This document shows positions 8,209 to 20,387 of a stretch of DNA of 64,000 bases, in pieces. The notes beneath the pieces are model-generated. The model was not told the origin of the DNA and ran no database searches. It worked only from the letters and a program-made list of their open reading frames with translations. The stretch comes from Hanleya hanleyi (lineage: Eukaryota > Mollusca > Polyplacophora > Lepidopleurida > Hanleyidae). Location: positions 186,001 to 250,000 of the forward strand of contig JAVTVY010008113.1 in NCBI GenBank assembly GCA_036873755.1, given 5' to 3'. Position 1 is the stretch's first letter. Every line of letters begins with the position of its first letter. The position numbers and the translations under genes are program-made.

Positions 8209-9589
8209 ACAATGGTTTTCTGAAATAAGGCTAAATCGGAAAATCTAACAAAAATGTTATGGCAGAAGGTATTTCTTCAAGACAGTAAAGTGGGCCAACT
8301 GGTGAACCTGAGTAGTAATAAAAGCGTATTATAGAGATCATTGACCTCTCTGGGTCGGAGGTCAAGATTATAGTTCTGGCAAAGGTGATTGAGTGCACTT
8401 ACTGTCACCTGACCCCAGGGTGTATTCCTCCGCAGTGAAGACAGTCATTTCCGTTGATGATGCAGTCACGTCCGGTACCAGGGATGAGCCTCTGCTGGAA
8501 AAATAGGCCTCCGTCAATGTGAATGAGCTTCCCAGTCACGTCAATGTCCAGAAATATCCATGAGGTCAAATGTCAGGTGACCAGAACCAGAAGTGACGTC
8601 ACTAAGGTCAAAGGTCAATAGGCCTCTACATACTCTTTGAAAGGGGTCATTCGGTCAGCAAGTGTTATCTGTCCCTGAATGCGACCAAAGATGCCCTTCA
8701 GTTTACTTCAATGCTAATTGGCATCTCCGCGCATGTCCCAATCCTACCTTGCCCCAGGCACTTGGCAGAGCAATATCGATGATCTATGATCTATAAATAG
8801 AACAGGGGTTTTCCTAGCAAAATGTACTGGTGTAGAGCGATGACGTCAGTATCTACAAATAAAAAAGGTTTTTCTTTCTGCGTCGTAAAATTTCTTCAGA
8901 ATACAGTGATGACCTACAATAAAGGAGGGCATATTTACACCCCCAGCAGCCTCATTGTTATATAGTTTTAAAAGAAATGGAAAGGGGTTTATACCCAGGG
9001 AAGTCTCAATCTTATGAATGGGGTCAAGACAGACAAAGAGGATAGCATGGGAAACTTTATTCTATTTTTTAGTGCACTGAGAGAGGGTGTCCATTCAAAA
9101 TGTAGTGTACATGATTTGAAGGTCCTTTGTGTTCCTAGTCAAGTAACATGAAACTTGACTATTGTGTTCCTCACTAGATCAATGTTTTATTAAATACACT
9201 TCGGAAACAGCTTGCTTCTTCAACATAAATATCCTGTGAAAAAGTGACATGAAATATAGATGCCGGGTAACGGTACAAACAATAAAAACATTGGCGCCAG
9301 CGCCAATCACCCAATTGACGACGGCGAGTCGATCAGGGCGTCATCTACCTATAATTGGGGTGCATGAAATTCTTGGACTTGAAATATGCCGGCATACTTA
9401 CTAAAAAATCTGGAAACGTGGACTGTACCGGTACATTTAAACATTTTTCTTGTCGAGTACAGAGGTAACGGCGTGTTAAATTTATTCACTTCTTGCATTG
9501 TTTACCACGTTTCAGCGCATGCCAATGACGTCATAATATTAGTGTAACAATGTATCCGCTAAACGGAAGTCATAATACTAACCCGTGAT
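8209..9589. other. No gene seen
   Basis: Unique-looking sequence. 8340-8660 has many TGACCT/GTGACGTCA motifs. A minus-strand open stretch at ~8400-8555 lacks a start and splice sites and was rejected. Confidence 0.5.
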
Positions 9590-10060
9590 GAACCTGCTAA
9601 ATGGCTTACATGGCTCGCCCTGTAACCATCTGGGTCATCTATACGCGGTAAGACTGACCCTGGGATCGTGTGTATCTATTTTTAGCCTACTTTCGGCAAC
9701 AAAATTTAGGGAATTCACGGAAATCATGGCTAAACTCTACAGACGTAACCCAAACGTAACCCGCCATTTTCGAGTCATGTGCTGTCCTACTTGTTCAAAA
9801 TTACAGATCTACAACACCTCTTGGATGAAACGGAAGTTATTCATATCTGTATCTTTTGTAAGCTCAGAAATTATATATGTTTCAGAAGTAGTATTAAAAA
9901 TCTAATTTAAGATTTCTCGAGTTTGTTCTCTGCCGAATGAAGACCGAACTGTATACGGTAAAGTATCGGATATCACTCCGCAATAATGATGACACACGAT
10001 TCGCAAGCCATCTTATGGATGACGAAGTGTACGCAAATGACATGGCTCCGTCCCATTACA
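9590..10060 (+). repeat. Interspersed repeat, copy 1 (pair of 43020-43500)
   Basis: About 450 bp are reverse-complementary to 43020-43500. Shared stretches include ATCTATACGCGGTAAGACTG, AACCCGCCATTTTCGAGTCA and ATTCGCAAGCCATCTTATGG. The open frame at 9585-9905 falls inside it and is not conserved in the other copy, so I do not call it a gene. Confidence 0.7.
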
Positions 10061-11108
10061 TGGATTTTATAGTACAAAAAAATACACACTGAACTTACAA
10101 AAAAAAAAAAAAAAAAAATGAAACAAACAAAATCGGGGAGTAATATAGAAAGATAGCAGGGGACTGTTTGGACTATTTTTGCTCCTGATGGGCTGCTATT
10201 GTACCGTGTGGGGTAGACTATTATGTGGCATCGTCAATAACAGAGAAAGCCGATCTGAAGTCCAGTTACCCCCTTAGTAGTAGAGAAAGCAGAAACCCAA
10301 TATATTTGCCATATGACGATTGTGGAGAGTTTTGCAGTAATACCATGCAGGGTAATTAGTCGCTCTGGGCTATGAGGTCCATGTCGTAAACAGTTGGAAG
10401 AAAAGAGGCCGAGGTATAATTTCCCCATCTACATCAGCGTTTCTATGAAGGTCTGAAATGCCTCAAGCGGGGCCAACAGATTATGGGCACGTGAATCCTC
10501 TTTGGGTAGTATCTGTCTCTTATAAAAAAAAATCTACAAGAAGTAATCACACAAACATAGTGATGTAACGTCGCTTTCAACAATCTTTCAGTCATATCAG
10601 TTAACAGACGGTTATCCCGGGATATAATACTCAAAGGGACCAGAGACTCATTCTCACTTCAATTTCTCACTTCAATGCTCAGTCAAGAAAAGATGTCGTT
10701 TAAGGATGTCCGCTGGTGATTTTTGGCTTTGGCAGCCATTTTGCCTGTTTTTCCTATTGGATTATATCCCTTTCCTAGGTTAAGAGATAGGGATTTCCTT
10801 TAAAAGCCTTCTAGCCGTGAATTTTGCACAGCAACATCCATCCAATTTGATGAATTTTGATAGACTTTGTGATTATCTGCAAACAGTTAAATATAAGAAA
10901 AATATATACTATTTATATGAATTTTTCATGAATAGGTTTCAAAACTAGGGCTATTCCCTAGGCTTTCTGGGTTATCAAATGGAGCATGGGTTAGTCCACT
11001 TAACGTTGTCTACAGCTAAAAAATGCATACTGACCTATATTTTTTTCTTTGTTTTTCCTCTTATTACACCATTATGAATGCAACGACACACATTATTGAA
11101 AAAGTTAA
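10061..11108. other. No gene seen
   Basis: Contains a run of about 20 A at about 10100-10119. The rest is A+T-rich and unique-looking. Confidence 0.5.
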
Positions 11109-11302
11109 TTACTTTGATTTACCAGCAGTGGACATCTTCAATTTAATGCCGATATAACTGAATTGATCCCACCTTTTCTCTTGGTTTATACAGTTTCTCG
11201 AAAACGTGAAAAGTTTCATATAATGTTCCATATTGCAACGATATTGATCCAGTAAGTTATCAGCATTGAACGCATATTTCAGTGAAGCTTCTAATGAATC
11301 CA

Positions 11303-11521
11303 TTACATTGTATCTAAAGTTAGAACACAGAACCACAGTTGCCTGGCCTGTGGGATATTGGATAAGATTTCTATTCTTTTTTCAGAGAGATCAGGGTTAT
11401 GGTAGAAAATTGGTAACTTTATTAACTCGGGTTTTGTTGGGCTTGACATCAATGGAAGTGACTCTATTTGAGTGAAAGATGAGAGAAAACAAATCATAGT
11501 TAAAAATACGAAGCTGCGCAT
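11303..11521 (-). CDS. Putative small secreted protein (unrecognised)
   Basis: A 72-codon minus-strand ORF starting at ATG 11521-11519. Residues 1-21 form a convincing signal peptide (basic n-region, hydrophobic FVFLTMICFLSS core, then S-L). The mature part is short and polar and includes LSEKRIEILSNIPQARQL. The next frame (11336 down to 11109) is open and also protein-like (DSLEASLKYAFNADNLLDQ.., two Cys), so the two may be one gene separated by a frameshift or a missed intron; a good acceptor (TTCTGTGTTCTAACTTTAG) lies at the overlap but no donor at a plausible distance. No family was recognised; it may be spurious. Confidence 0.3.
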   Translation of the reverse strand: MRSFVFLTMICFLSSFTQIESLPLMSSPTKPELIKLPIFYHNPDLSEKRIEILSNIPQARQLWFCVLTLDTM

Positions 11522-11639
11522 CTGAAAACCCCTCGGCTCTGGGCGCCAGCCATTCATAATGTATTCAATTTAAAACAAGACTTCAGGAACATCAAGCAGT
11601 CAAGTAACAAATATACAGATTATGAAAAATTTTGCCATT

Positions 11640-13060
11640 AGAAATGGCCTCAAACGTTTCCGTCCAATCAGAGAAACCGGTATTCATTACATAAGTCTGT
11701 TGATGCATCGACGATGTATACCAAATTTTACATCGAACATTTGAAAATTATCTGAGATAGAGATCCCTAATGATTTCGCATAAATTAAAGATGGCCGCCC
11801 ATCCTTCCCACCACTCAGAGAAACTGATGTGGTTATTCATTGCAAGTCTCTTGATACATAGATTCTGTATACCAAGTTTCATATAGAACACTGAAATGGT
11901 ATCAAAGATAAACATCATTAAAGATTTTGCATAAATTAAAGATGGCCACCAAGGTTTCCGCCCAAGCAGAAAAACCAGAACTGTCTATTGATACATCGAT
12001 GATGTATACCAAATTTTACATCGAGCACTGGAACCGTATCAGAGATATAGATCATTAATGATTTCGCATAAATTAAAGATGGCTGCCCATCCTTCCCGCC
12101 ACTCAGAGGAACCGATGTGGTTATTCATTGCAAGTCTCTTGATACATCGATGCTGGATACCAAGTTTCATATAGAACACTGAAATGGTATCAAAGATATA
12201 TATCATTGAAGATTTTGCATAAATTAAAGATGGCCGCCAAGGTTCCGCCCAATCAGAAACGCCAGAACTGTCGTAAGTCTATTGATGCTTCGATGATATA
12301 TACCAAATTTTACATCGAGCACTCGAACAGTATCAGAGATAGAGATCATTAATGATTTTCCATAAATTAAAGATGGCCGCCCATCCTTCCCGCCACTCAG
12401 AGGAACTGATGTGGCTATACATTGCAGATCTCTTGATACATCGATGCTGTATACCAAGTTTCGTATAGAACACTTGAGTGGTATCAGAGATATGATATAT
12501 ATCATTGAAGATTTTGCATAAATTAAAGATGGCCGCCAAGGTTTACACCGAATCAGGGAAACTGGTTTGGTCATTCCTTTGAAGTTTCTTGATGCATCGA
12601 TGATCTATACCAAGTTTCACACTGAACAGAGAAATGATACCTAAGATACACAAGATTAATGATTTCGCATAAATTAAATATGGCCGCCAAAGTTTCCAAC
12701 CAATCAGGTCCAGATTCAATAGGGTTCTGGGTCATGAGCATATGGATGTGCAGTGCAAGTTTGGGGTGCCTAGGGTAAGTCGTTCTAAAGATATCTTGGT
12801 AACAAGCTGTGATGGTTTCGAATAAATTAAAGATGGCCGCCAAAGTTTCTAACCAATCAGGTCCAGATTCAATAGGGTTCTGGGTCACAAGCATACGGAT
12901 GTGCACTGCAAGTTTCGTGTGCCTAGGGTAAGTCGTTCTGAAGATATCTTGGTAACGAGAAAGGTGTGACGGACAGACGGACAGACGGACGGATGGACAG
13001 ACGGACAGACGTACATGACGACGACAATACCCTTCGGCCAAATTTTGGCCGAGGGGTAAA
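11640..13060 (+). mobile_element. Pearl/Helentron-like non-autonomous element
   Basis: Tandem cores of alternating ~140 and ~151 bp each contain CATAAATTAAAGATGGCCGCC and TGATACATCGATG..TATACCAA, from ~11640 to ~12960. They are followed by an (ACGG/GACA)n microsatellite (12967-13015) and a terminal palindrome TCGGCCAAATTTTGGCCGA (13034-13052), then GGGGTAAAAA. Known: this layout (tandem ~150-160 bp core, tetranucleotide microsatellite, 3' hairpin) is that of molluscan pearl elements, regarded as Helentron derivatives. The family assignment is inference. Confidence 0.65.
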
Positions 13061-16049
13061 AATCAATTTGAATTTTTTTAATTTTTTTTTAATTAATTCT
13101 CAGAGTTTATTGAAACTATATGTGGGAATCTACCATGCAATATCCCACAGGCCAAGCAACTGTGGATAGAACAGACCCCATCTTAGCAATATACAACGTC
13201 TGTAATTATGATAATTAATCCATGGAGTACAGACAGTCGGAACAAAACAAAACAATCACAGAAATGCAGTAGAAGTTCATTGGTCTTTACTATGTACAAG
13301 TATTTATATGGTAATACATTAAACAGACATACAAGTAGCATCATCGCACCACGCTTTCTAATATAATCTACCTCACATTAAAACAAAATTTTCCGTTAAT
13401 TTAACTAATTAAGTCATTTAATTAGTGGATCCATCCTCAGAGTAAAAATGCACTCTGTTTGCAGATTACTTCCTGCAGTAGCTCTGAGAAACCAAACACA
13501 GTGTTTCAAATATTTGAATAGTAGTGGAAAAATGAGAGTGAGGATGTCACATGCACCCTGCTTCTCACTCATCTGGCGCCAGACTCCTTTTCTCAATACT
13601 TTCAATGCAGTAACCACTAATCACAGGTAAAAATCATAAATATCTCTGAAGAGACCAATACTGTGGCATATGTGGTGACAAGCATTCAAATACATTCTTC
13701 AAAATAAAATCTATACTATTAATGCAAATGTCTTCAATTCAATTAATTAAGAAAACAAAAATTCACCCACTGTTGAAAAAATTTCAATTTTCAACAAATT
13801 TCTAAATCAAGCTCAATTTGACAGATAATAAAATTGTCACGAGATTCTTGCTCAAAAAGCAATCACACTTTGCTATAAATGCTACATAAGCAGCACACAA
13901 ACATGAAAGATTACATATTACTTCTGTTCATTATGCAAAAGCTTTGAAATCTATGCCGGTGTAAACAGACAATGTCCCTGTTTTGGCAAAAATGCCCATC
14001 TCGTTTCTTTTAACAAGAAATTTTCTTTCTAATTCGCAACTTAGAAAGAAAGATTTTTTGTAAAGAAATGTATAGTAGAACTAGAAGGGTTAACATTTTC
14101 TGTGACATTTTTTACCTTTGACTGCAGAAACCAAAAATTAAGAGACAAAATAGCTCAAGGCAGTACGTCATGGGTAAATTTAGTTTTTTTGTTGATTTTT
14201 TTCCTTCAACAAGTTTTCCTTTTCCTGTGTGAAAGTGCCCAAGATGTACTGTTTCATATCTAATACTAATACAAAACATTTTTTTGCATTTTTTTTGGTG
14301 ATATGAACAGAGCAGTCAGTTTTCCAAGGTCTGAAATGTGCTAAACTTCATGACAGAAATCTCTTTTAAATATTATTACAATGCTTAGAAAACATAAAAA
14401 AAAAACTAAAAAACTAAAAAATAAAATAAAAATAATGCGGGCACATTAAAACATAGAAGGGAGGATGTATTTCCAAATTGTAAACTATGTACCACATGTG
14501 ATGTTTGGTACAACACAGTGATCAAGAAAATGCAGTCATACCCTCTGTATTGCACTACTGCAAATCTTCCATTTACATTTACAGGTAAAACATTTCAAGG
14601 AAAGAAAATAAAAAATCGAATTATAAAAATACAAAAATAAAAAATAAAAAATCTATTGGACTGAGCTCAACTCCTTGGAGATAGGTGTTTAGAGTCGACC
14701 ATGAAGCAAATGATAATGTTGAGCAGAACTAAATTTTGTGCAAGATGAAGAAAAGAATGTTGTCTTGATAGTTCCAACTGTGGATATCTAACTTCTACCA
14801 ACAAATGTAATAAAATTTGCTGTCAGAGGAAATGGGATATCCCAATTGTGACATTAAAATGTGGATAGCCCTCTTCTGGTGCCAAATGATACCAATTCTG
14901 ACACCAAATGAGGATGTACCACTTTGGACTCAAGTGTTAATGTCCCACTTCTGACACCGATTGTTACCATCCCACTTCTGACACCAATTGTCATGATTCC
15001 ACATCTGACACCAATTTTCATCCCAATTCTGACACTAAGTGCTTAGCCCACTTCTGAACATATACTCAACAACATGACCAATAGCAGTACAAATGGGCAA
15101 CAGAGTTCAATGGGATCAGAAAATATGAATACTCTTTTAACTACTTTCTTTACATGTTGAACAAAAGAGAGGTACAGTAGAAAGAATAGAATATTCACTA
15201 CAGATGTTTGTAAACTGGAGAGGTTTCTACTGCAGTCGATTTACAGAAGGGACAACTTTTGTTACAAGCTGCACCAGTCTAACACTAACAGCCCATGAAG
15301 AGGCACTTCGGGTCAGTCTGATTAAAACATAGCCCACCTATCTAACTAGATCTGACACTTTGCATATCTCAAGGTCATTCATTGTGAATCTGAATCTGAG
15401 GCAGCACTGCTGGTCATGTGACACACTGGATCAGGGTTTCCCTATGAGCATTTCTCTATTTATCACAAATGTTAATCCATCAATGTTCATTGGTCAATTA
15501 TGATGTAGCCATTGACAGTTATTTTTAAATGCCAGAAGGTCAACGAATGACCTTCAGATATCAAATGTATCAGATTTAGTTGGAGGGGCACACTTTCTAA
15601 ATCTGTTTTTATCAGACAGACCTTCGATATCAATATTTCTATCTATAAGAAATAGCCCAATGTGCTCCAATACCCATTGGCTATCAGTTATTGTCTACAC
15701 TCAGCAATCATACATTGCATAAGATGTATTTTTAGAACTTTGACAACATCATGTAGGTTAACAAAAATGCTATCTTGTAGGGTTGACTGTAGTGCTGTCA
15801 TTTTAGAAATACATAGGAAGTTGAGCCACGTCAGCTATTGTCAAAGTCTTAATTGGTGGGGAAAATTTTGCACTGAGGTTCTGGTAGAGCATGAGAGCTC
15901 TAAATATACGTTTCTTTTAAGTACAATATTTCATGAATGATTATATCTACATTGTCCAAATGTATACAACATATGCCTGGACCTGAAGTCTAATGAATAT
16001 GAATTGAAGACCCTATAGCTTTAATCCTTCAAAAAATATAGCAAATACT
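13061..16049. other. A+T-rich stretch, no gene recognised
   Basis: Long A+T-rich sequence with A/T runs. A degenerate minisatellite at ~14860-15060 is built on CCACTTCTGACACCAATTGT. The composition would fit a long 3' UTR, but no coding exon next to it could be found on either strand. Confidence 0.45.
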
Positions 16050-16625
16050 AAAATTTGATCTTGATAAAATAGGTCAAGGTCAGTAATTCCTCGACACATC
16101 TCTGGATCATTTCCAGATGTATGCATAGTATTAAAAATCCCAGTGTGGAGCGGTTTAACCAAACTCATCAGTGCATTAGCCACTCTCTGAGGATGAAGAC
16201 AGTTGTCTTTGAAAGCTAAGAGAATACAGTATGTATCGTATTGCAGTAGTCACTTTATTTATTTTGAGTATACATAGTATTAATTTGGAAAGCCTAGTTA
16301 TATTTCTTCATGTTATATCATAATAAACAGTATATGACCTTGACAAAATAGGTCAAAGTAAGTCAACGGAGATAGGCTTCTGGTCAATCGCCAGTTGCAT
16401 ATTTAATATGAATTTGGAGACCCTAGCTTTAATTCTGCAAAAACATATTGCAAATACCAGAAATTGATAAAATAGATGTATATGTGGTATGAATTTACAA
16501 TGCCTGGCTATAATCCTTCTTGAGATATCATGTCCACAAGAAAGATGGACAGATAGAGAGACAGACAGACCAGCCGCCGACAATGACAATACCCTTCGAA
16601 CAAAATTTGCGAGAGGGGTAAAAAT
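16050..16625 (+). mobile_element. Second pearl-like element, degenerate
   Basis: Two diverged copies of a block (TTTAAT..CTTCAAAAA.., AATAGGTCAAGGTCAGT..) end in a GACA microsatellite (16541-16570). A terminal CAATACCCTTCG..GCGAGAGGGGTAAAAA follows, the same 3' end as at 13026-13060 but with a decayed palindrome. Confidence 0.5.
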
Positions 16626-16984
16626 GGGCCAAAGAGATCAGGGTACATAACAAAACATATATAATCTGTACATTATAGAAGAAAGTGAGATTTTTCAGTG
16701 ATAAATACATGAAGATGACACCCTAAACATCACTCTTTCACATAGTATTTTAAAATTCCATCTTAAATGCACAAATGAGTATTGGAGAGTGAGTGAGTGA
16801 ATAGAATTCAACGCCACTTTACAATTGAGTATTACCAAGCTACATGTATACTCAATGTATATTTATTGCCCGACTCAGTGACTAGCTAAATCCATACTCT
16901 AATCTTCAAACCAACTAGTTATTAAAGTAGGCTGAATTTTGATGTAGATATTTAGATGTTGGCATATATATCTGATACACTACG

Positions 16985-17453
16985 GTAATCCCTCTAATAA
17001 TTCACATCCCCCTGTCAGAATTCAATCACCCCCAATTTTGGTTGGTTGGTTGTTTGAAGTTTAACGTCGCACCTAACCTTATTGGTCACACGGCGACAAT
17101 GACCCAAACAAACATACCCTAGCAAAACCCTAACCCTAACAAAAACTACAAAAAATTTAAAATTTCGAATTTTGAAAATTAGGCTCTACAGACACTGGTG
17201 ATCACAATGGATTGTCAGAGAGCCTAATTTGTTTGGCACTTTAATCTACCTCCTGTGCCAGACAAACATGGTACAAACCATGCTGCCCTAAACTGGAGGG
17301 CCCCCCAATTTTGGGGAGAAAATTCAATCTGATCCCCCTCTAAAATTATAATGTGCATGCATTTTTGTCAACTTCCTGTTCTAATAAATTTGATCACCCC
17401 CGTTTTAGTGCAGAAAATTTCCCTTCCTGCGATTGAATTATTAGAGGGATTAC
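16985..17453. mobile_element. MITE with 20-bp terminal inverted repeats
   Basis: GTAATCCCTCTAATAATTCA at 16985-17004 is exactly reverse-complemented at 17434-17453. The interior carries AATTCAATCACCCCCAATTTTGG. It is interrupted by a different repeat (17040-17290). Relatives are at 18896-19625 and 20205-20385, and a fragment lies near 34590. Confidence 0.75.
17040..17290 (+). repeat. SINE-like repeat nested in the MITE
   Basis: TTGGTTGGTTGTTTGAAGTTTAACGTCGCACC.. to CCATGCTGCCCTAAACTGGAGG. The reverse-complement copy is at 54745-55022. Both contain an internal CCCTAACCCTAAC-type stretch. Confidence 0.7.
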
Positions 17454-18237
17454 AATGTAATTATGTGATCTAATGGAGAAGTACATGTACACATTCAAAA
17501 GTGTGAAATTCACAATAAATTTGATGGGAATCTAGCTTATTACAACATAAACTGAACATTCCTACTAAAATATGTCACAAACTTGGTTAGTATAACCAAG
17601 CTGTGAGATTCAGTCCAACCTGGATACATGTACGTGTATAAACAATTTGTTATGTGCAACTACACGTAAGAACACACAACGTAACATATTAAAGTACATC
17701 TTAAAAATAAAAAAATAAAAATAAAATAAAAATTTAATCACTCCCAGTTTTATGGACAAAATCCAATCCAGTTGTTCTAATAAATTGAATTGCCATTTAA
17801 AACCATGAGACGATGAAATGACACAAAAACAGAACTTTATGTTGATTCTCCCACTTTAGAAGGTGATCAAAATAATTATGACTGATCAAAATTTTGGGGA
17901 GATGGAACATCGAGCGAGTGATTGAATTAATACAGCATTTCCTGGATTTCTTGAGCATTGCCATGGTTACCGTGTCCATTTTTGCTGACCAACTCCATAG
18001 ACATACAAATATACATATATACATTGAAAAAATATACAATTAAATATACCTACATCTGTCAGATTAAACATTTAAATGTACTTCTGGAATGACGCGTGAA
18101 CATGTGAGAAGTTTATGTTCAGGTCATTCAACATGTTCAAGTACAGTATTATGCCCTTCCCCCGCCACCAGGCATTCTGATTGAGGCGAGCTGTCCTGTG
18201 CTTTAAGGGAGCTTCTTGAAATTAGGGCATGAGTTCC
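17454..18237. other. No gene seen
   Basis: A+T-rich, with an (AAAAT)n-like tract near 17704-17735 and scattered fragments of the CAATTTTGGGG MITE motif. Confidence 0.5.
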
Positions 18238-18545
18238 TTGATAGAGTGGGGGGGGGGGGGGATTTGGTTCAATGTCACACTTAACTTCAGGTTGTTTCAC
18301 TCATATGGTTTGGATGGTGGGGGGGGGGGATTTGGTTCAATGTCACACTTAACTTCAGGTTGTTTCACTCATATGGTTTGGATGGTGGAGGAAGCCGGAG
18401 TACCCGGAGAGAACCACCGCCCATCGGCAAGTAACTGACAAACTTGTACACATGCACCAGCTGGGCTCGAACCTGTGCCGGTTCAGTGGTATGAGGCAAG
18501 CGATAACCACTGAAACGCCTTAGACCAATCGACCACCGAGGGCCC
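18238..18545 (-). mobile_element. tRNA-derived SINE, minus strand, with duplicated 3' part
   Basis: Read on the minus strand: GGCCCTCGGTGGTCGATTGGTCTAAGGCG (A-box side), then a B-box-like GGTTCGAGCCCAGCTGG and TCTCCGGGTACTCCGGCTTC. The 3' ~65 bp (TTTGGTTCAATGTCACACTT.., plus strand) is present twice in tandem, each bordered by a G run (about 18240-18252 and 18320-18330). Confidence 0.75.
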
Positions 18546-18895
18546 TTAATAGGAATGGCATATGTCGGTTATCCAAATAGGATACACCATGCCCAGTGCA
18601 GTGTTATGATCTGGATGGATTAGAGTTCCAATTGGAATGGCATATGCCATGCCATTCCTCTCATGCTATTGCATGGTATGGCATAAGCCATCCTTTGACG
18701 AGTTCCAAAAAGTATGCCATGGAGTTCGAACTGTTCCTAGAAGTTCCAACTTGGCGCACCATGCCTCTCTGTTTAGAATACTAAACGCCAGTTCCTGCAT
18801 GCCCCAATTTCAAGAAGCTCCCTTAAAGCTAGACCACTCGCCTCAAATCAGAATGCCTGCGCCACCCACCCCTGCATTTCCCATTTTCGAATTGA
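18546..18895. other. No gene seen; ATGGCATATGCC palindromic repeats
   Basis: Several overlapping copies of AATGGCATATGCCATGCC-like sequence, and CAAGAAGCTCCCTTAA reverse-complementary to the flank at 18205-18222 (AGGGAGCTTCTTG). The SINE above may therefore have inserted into this element. Confidence 0.4.
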
Positions 18896-19625
18896 GTGGT
18901 AATTCCTCTAATTCAATCCCCCTATCAAAATTCAATCACCCCCAATTTTGGTTATCCCCCTAATAATTCAATCCCCCTATCAGAATTCAATCACTCCCAA
19001 TTTTGGTTATCCCCCTAATAATTCAATCCTATCAAAATTCAATCACCCCCAATTTTGGTTATCCCCCTAATAATTCAATCCTATCAAAATTCAATCACCC
19101 TCAATTTTGGTTATCCCCCTAATAATTCAATCCTATCAAAATTCAATCACCCCCAATTTTGGTTATCCCCCTAATAATTCAATCCTATCAAAATTCAATC
19201 ACCCTCAATTTTGGTTATCCCCCTAATAATTCAATCCTATCAAAATTCAATCACCCCCAATTTTGGTTATCCCCCTAATAATTCAATCCTATCAAAATTC
19301 AATCACTCCCAATTTTGGTGATCCCCCTAATAATTCAATCCTATCAAAATTCAATCACCCCCAATTTTGGTGATCCCTCTAATAATTCAATCCCCCTATC
19401 AAAATTCAATCACCCCCAATTTTGGAGACAAAATTCAATCATCTGTTCTAATAAATTTGATCACCCCCTAAAATCATTGAATACATGTAACAAAGAAACA
19501 ATGGATTACCTGCAGGATTTTGAACCATTTTCTCAACTTCCTGTTCTAAAAAATTTGCACACCCCCTCAGCTTATAGTGCAAAAATTTCACTTCCTGTGA
19601 TCAAATTATTACAGGGATCACCGTA
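18896..19625 (+). repeat. MITE expanded by a ~53-bp internal tandem repeat
   Basis: About nine copies of a ~53-bp unit (AATTCAATCCTATCAAAATTCAATCACCCCCAATTTTGGTTATCCCCCTAAT, given in full here only as its parts: AATTCAATCCTATC, AAAATTCAATCACCCCC, AATTTTGGTTATCCCC) run from ~18902 to ~19440. The ends resemble those of the MITE at 16985 (GGTAATTCCTCTAATTCA; TCAAATTATTACAGGGATCACC). Confidence 0.75.
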
Positions 19626-19989
19626 TACTACAATCATTAAAATTAAAAAATTTTAAAGCTTGCTCCGGGAGGCTCATCAATTGCCTTGGTATACATGTAA
19701 TAAATTTATTTCTTCAGTCAAACATCAAAAGGTAAGGTCATATATACATGCTGCAAAATAAGTGATCTGCAAGCATATTAGGCGAGTAGAAGACGTGCTT
19801 TTCTGTGCGCTGATGAGGCTATAACATGGTGATTTGTCAATTTTTCACACCAGACTGAATTTCCTAGCAAAAGCATCCAGACACCTCAAAATAGGATAAA
19901 AATAATCAAAGAAAATAATGCTATCTGACACAATGAAACTATTAATGCATATCACTGGCAGTTCAATAGAGGTGTACATGTAGGCAGTC

Positions 19990-20167
19990 AGTTTGGTTGG
20001 TGGAGGAAGCCGGATTACCCGGAGAGAACCACCACCTATCGGCAAGTAACTGACAAAGTTTCACACATTGGACCAGCTGGGCTCGAACTGTGCTGGTTCA
20101 GCGGTGTGAGGTTACATGTACATGTAGCAGTCGCCAGTGAAACGCCTTAGACCACTCGGTCACCATC
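19990..20167 (-). mobile_element. tRNA-derived SINE, minus strand
   Basis: Same family as 18238-18545: GGTTGGTGGAGGAAGCCGGATTACCCGG.., then GACCAGCTGGGCTCGAAC (B-box side) and CGCCTTAGACCACTCGGT (A-box side). It has an internal 15-bp insertion TTACATGTACATGTA. Confidence 0.75.
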
Positions 20168-20204
20168 AACCACATAGCCATTGTATGGCAATCGCTGTGA
20201 TAAT

Positions 20205-20385
20205 TCAGTCAGAGGGAGTGAATTTTTCTACTATAAAATGAGAGGGTGATCAAATTTATTAGAACAGGAACAAAATCAAGCATGTTATTTCAATGATTTT
20301 TTAATTGAAATTAATTCCCCAAATTTGGGGGTGATTGAATTTTAATAGGGGGGATTGAATTATTAGAGGGAATAACGTATCAATG
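20205..20385 (-). mobile_element. Short copy of the AATCCCTCTAATAATTCA MITE
   Basis: It ends in GATTGAATTATTAGAGGGAA. The interior has GGGGGTGATTGAATTTTAATAGGGGG, the reverse complement of the motif at 16985 and 18896. Confidence 0.55.
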
Positions 20386-20387
20386 CT

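Noticed and set aside
8390..8560. Minus-strand open stretch with Cys residues (..DCLHCGG..)
   Set aside because: No start codon, no convincing acceptor, stops immediately on both sides; the region is full of TGACCT-type motifs.
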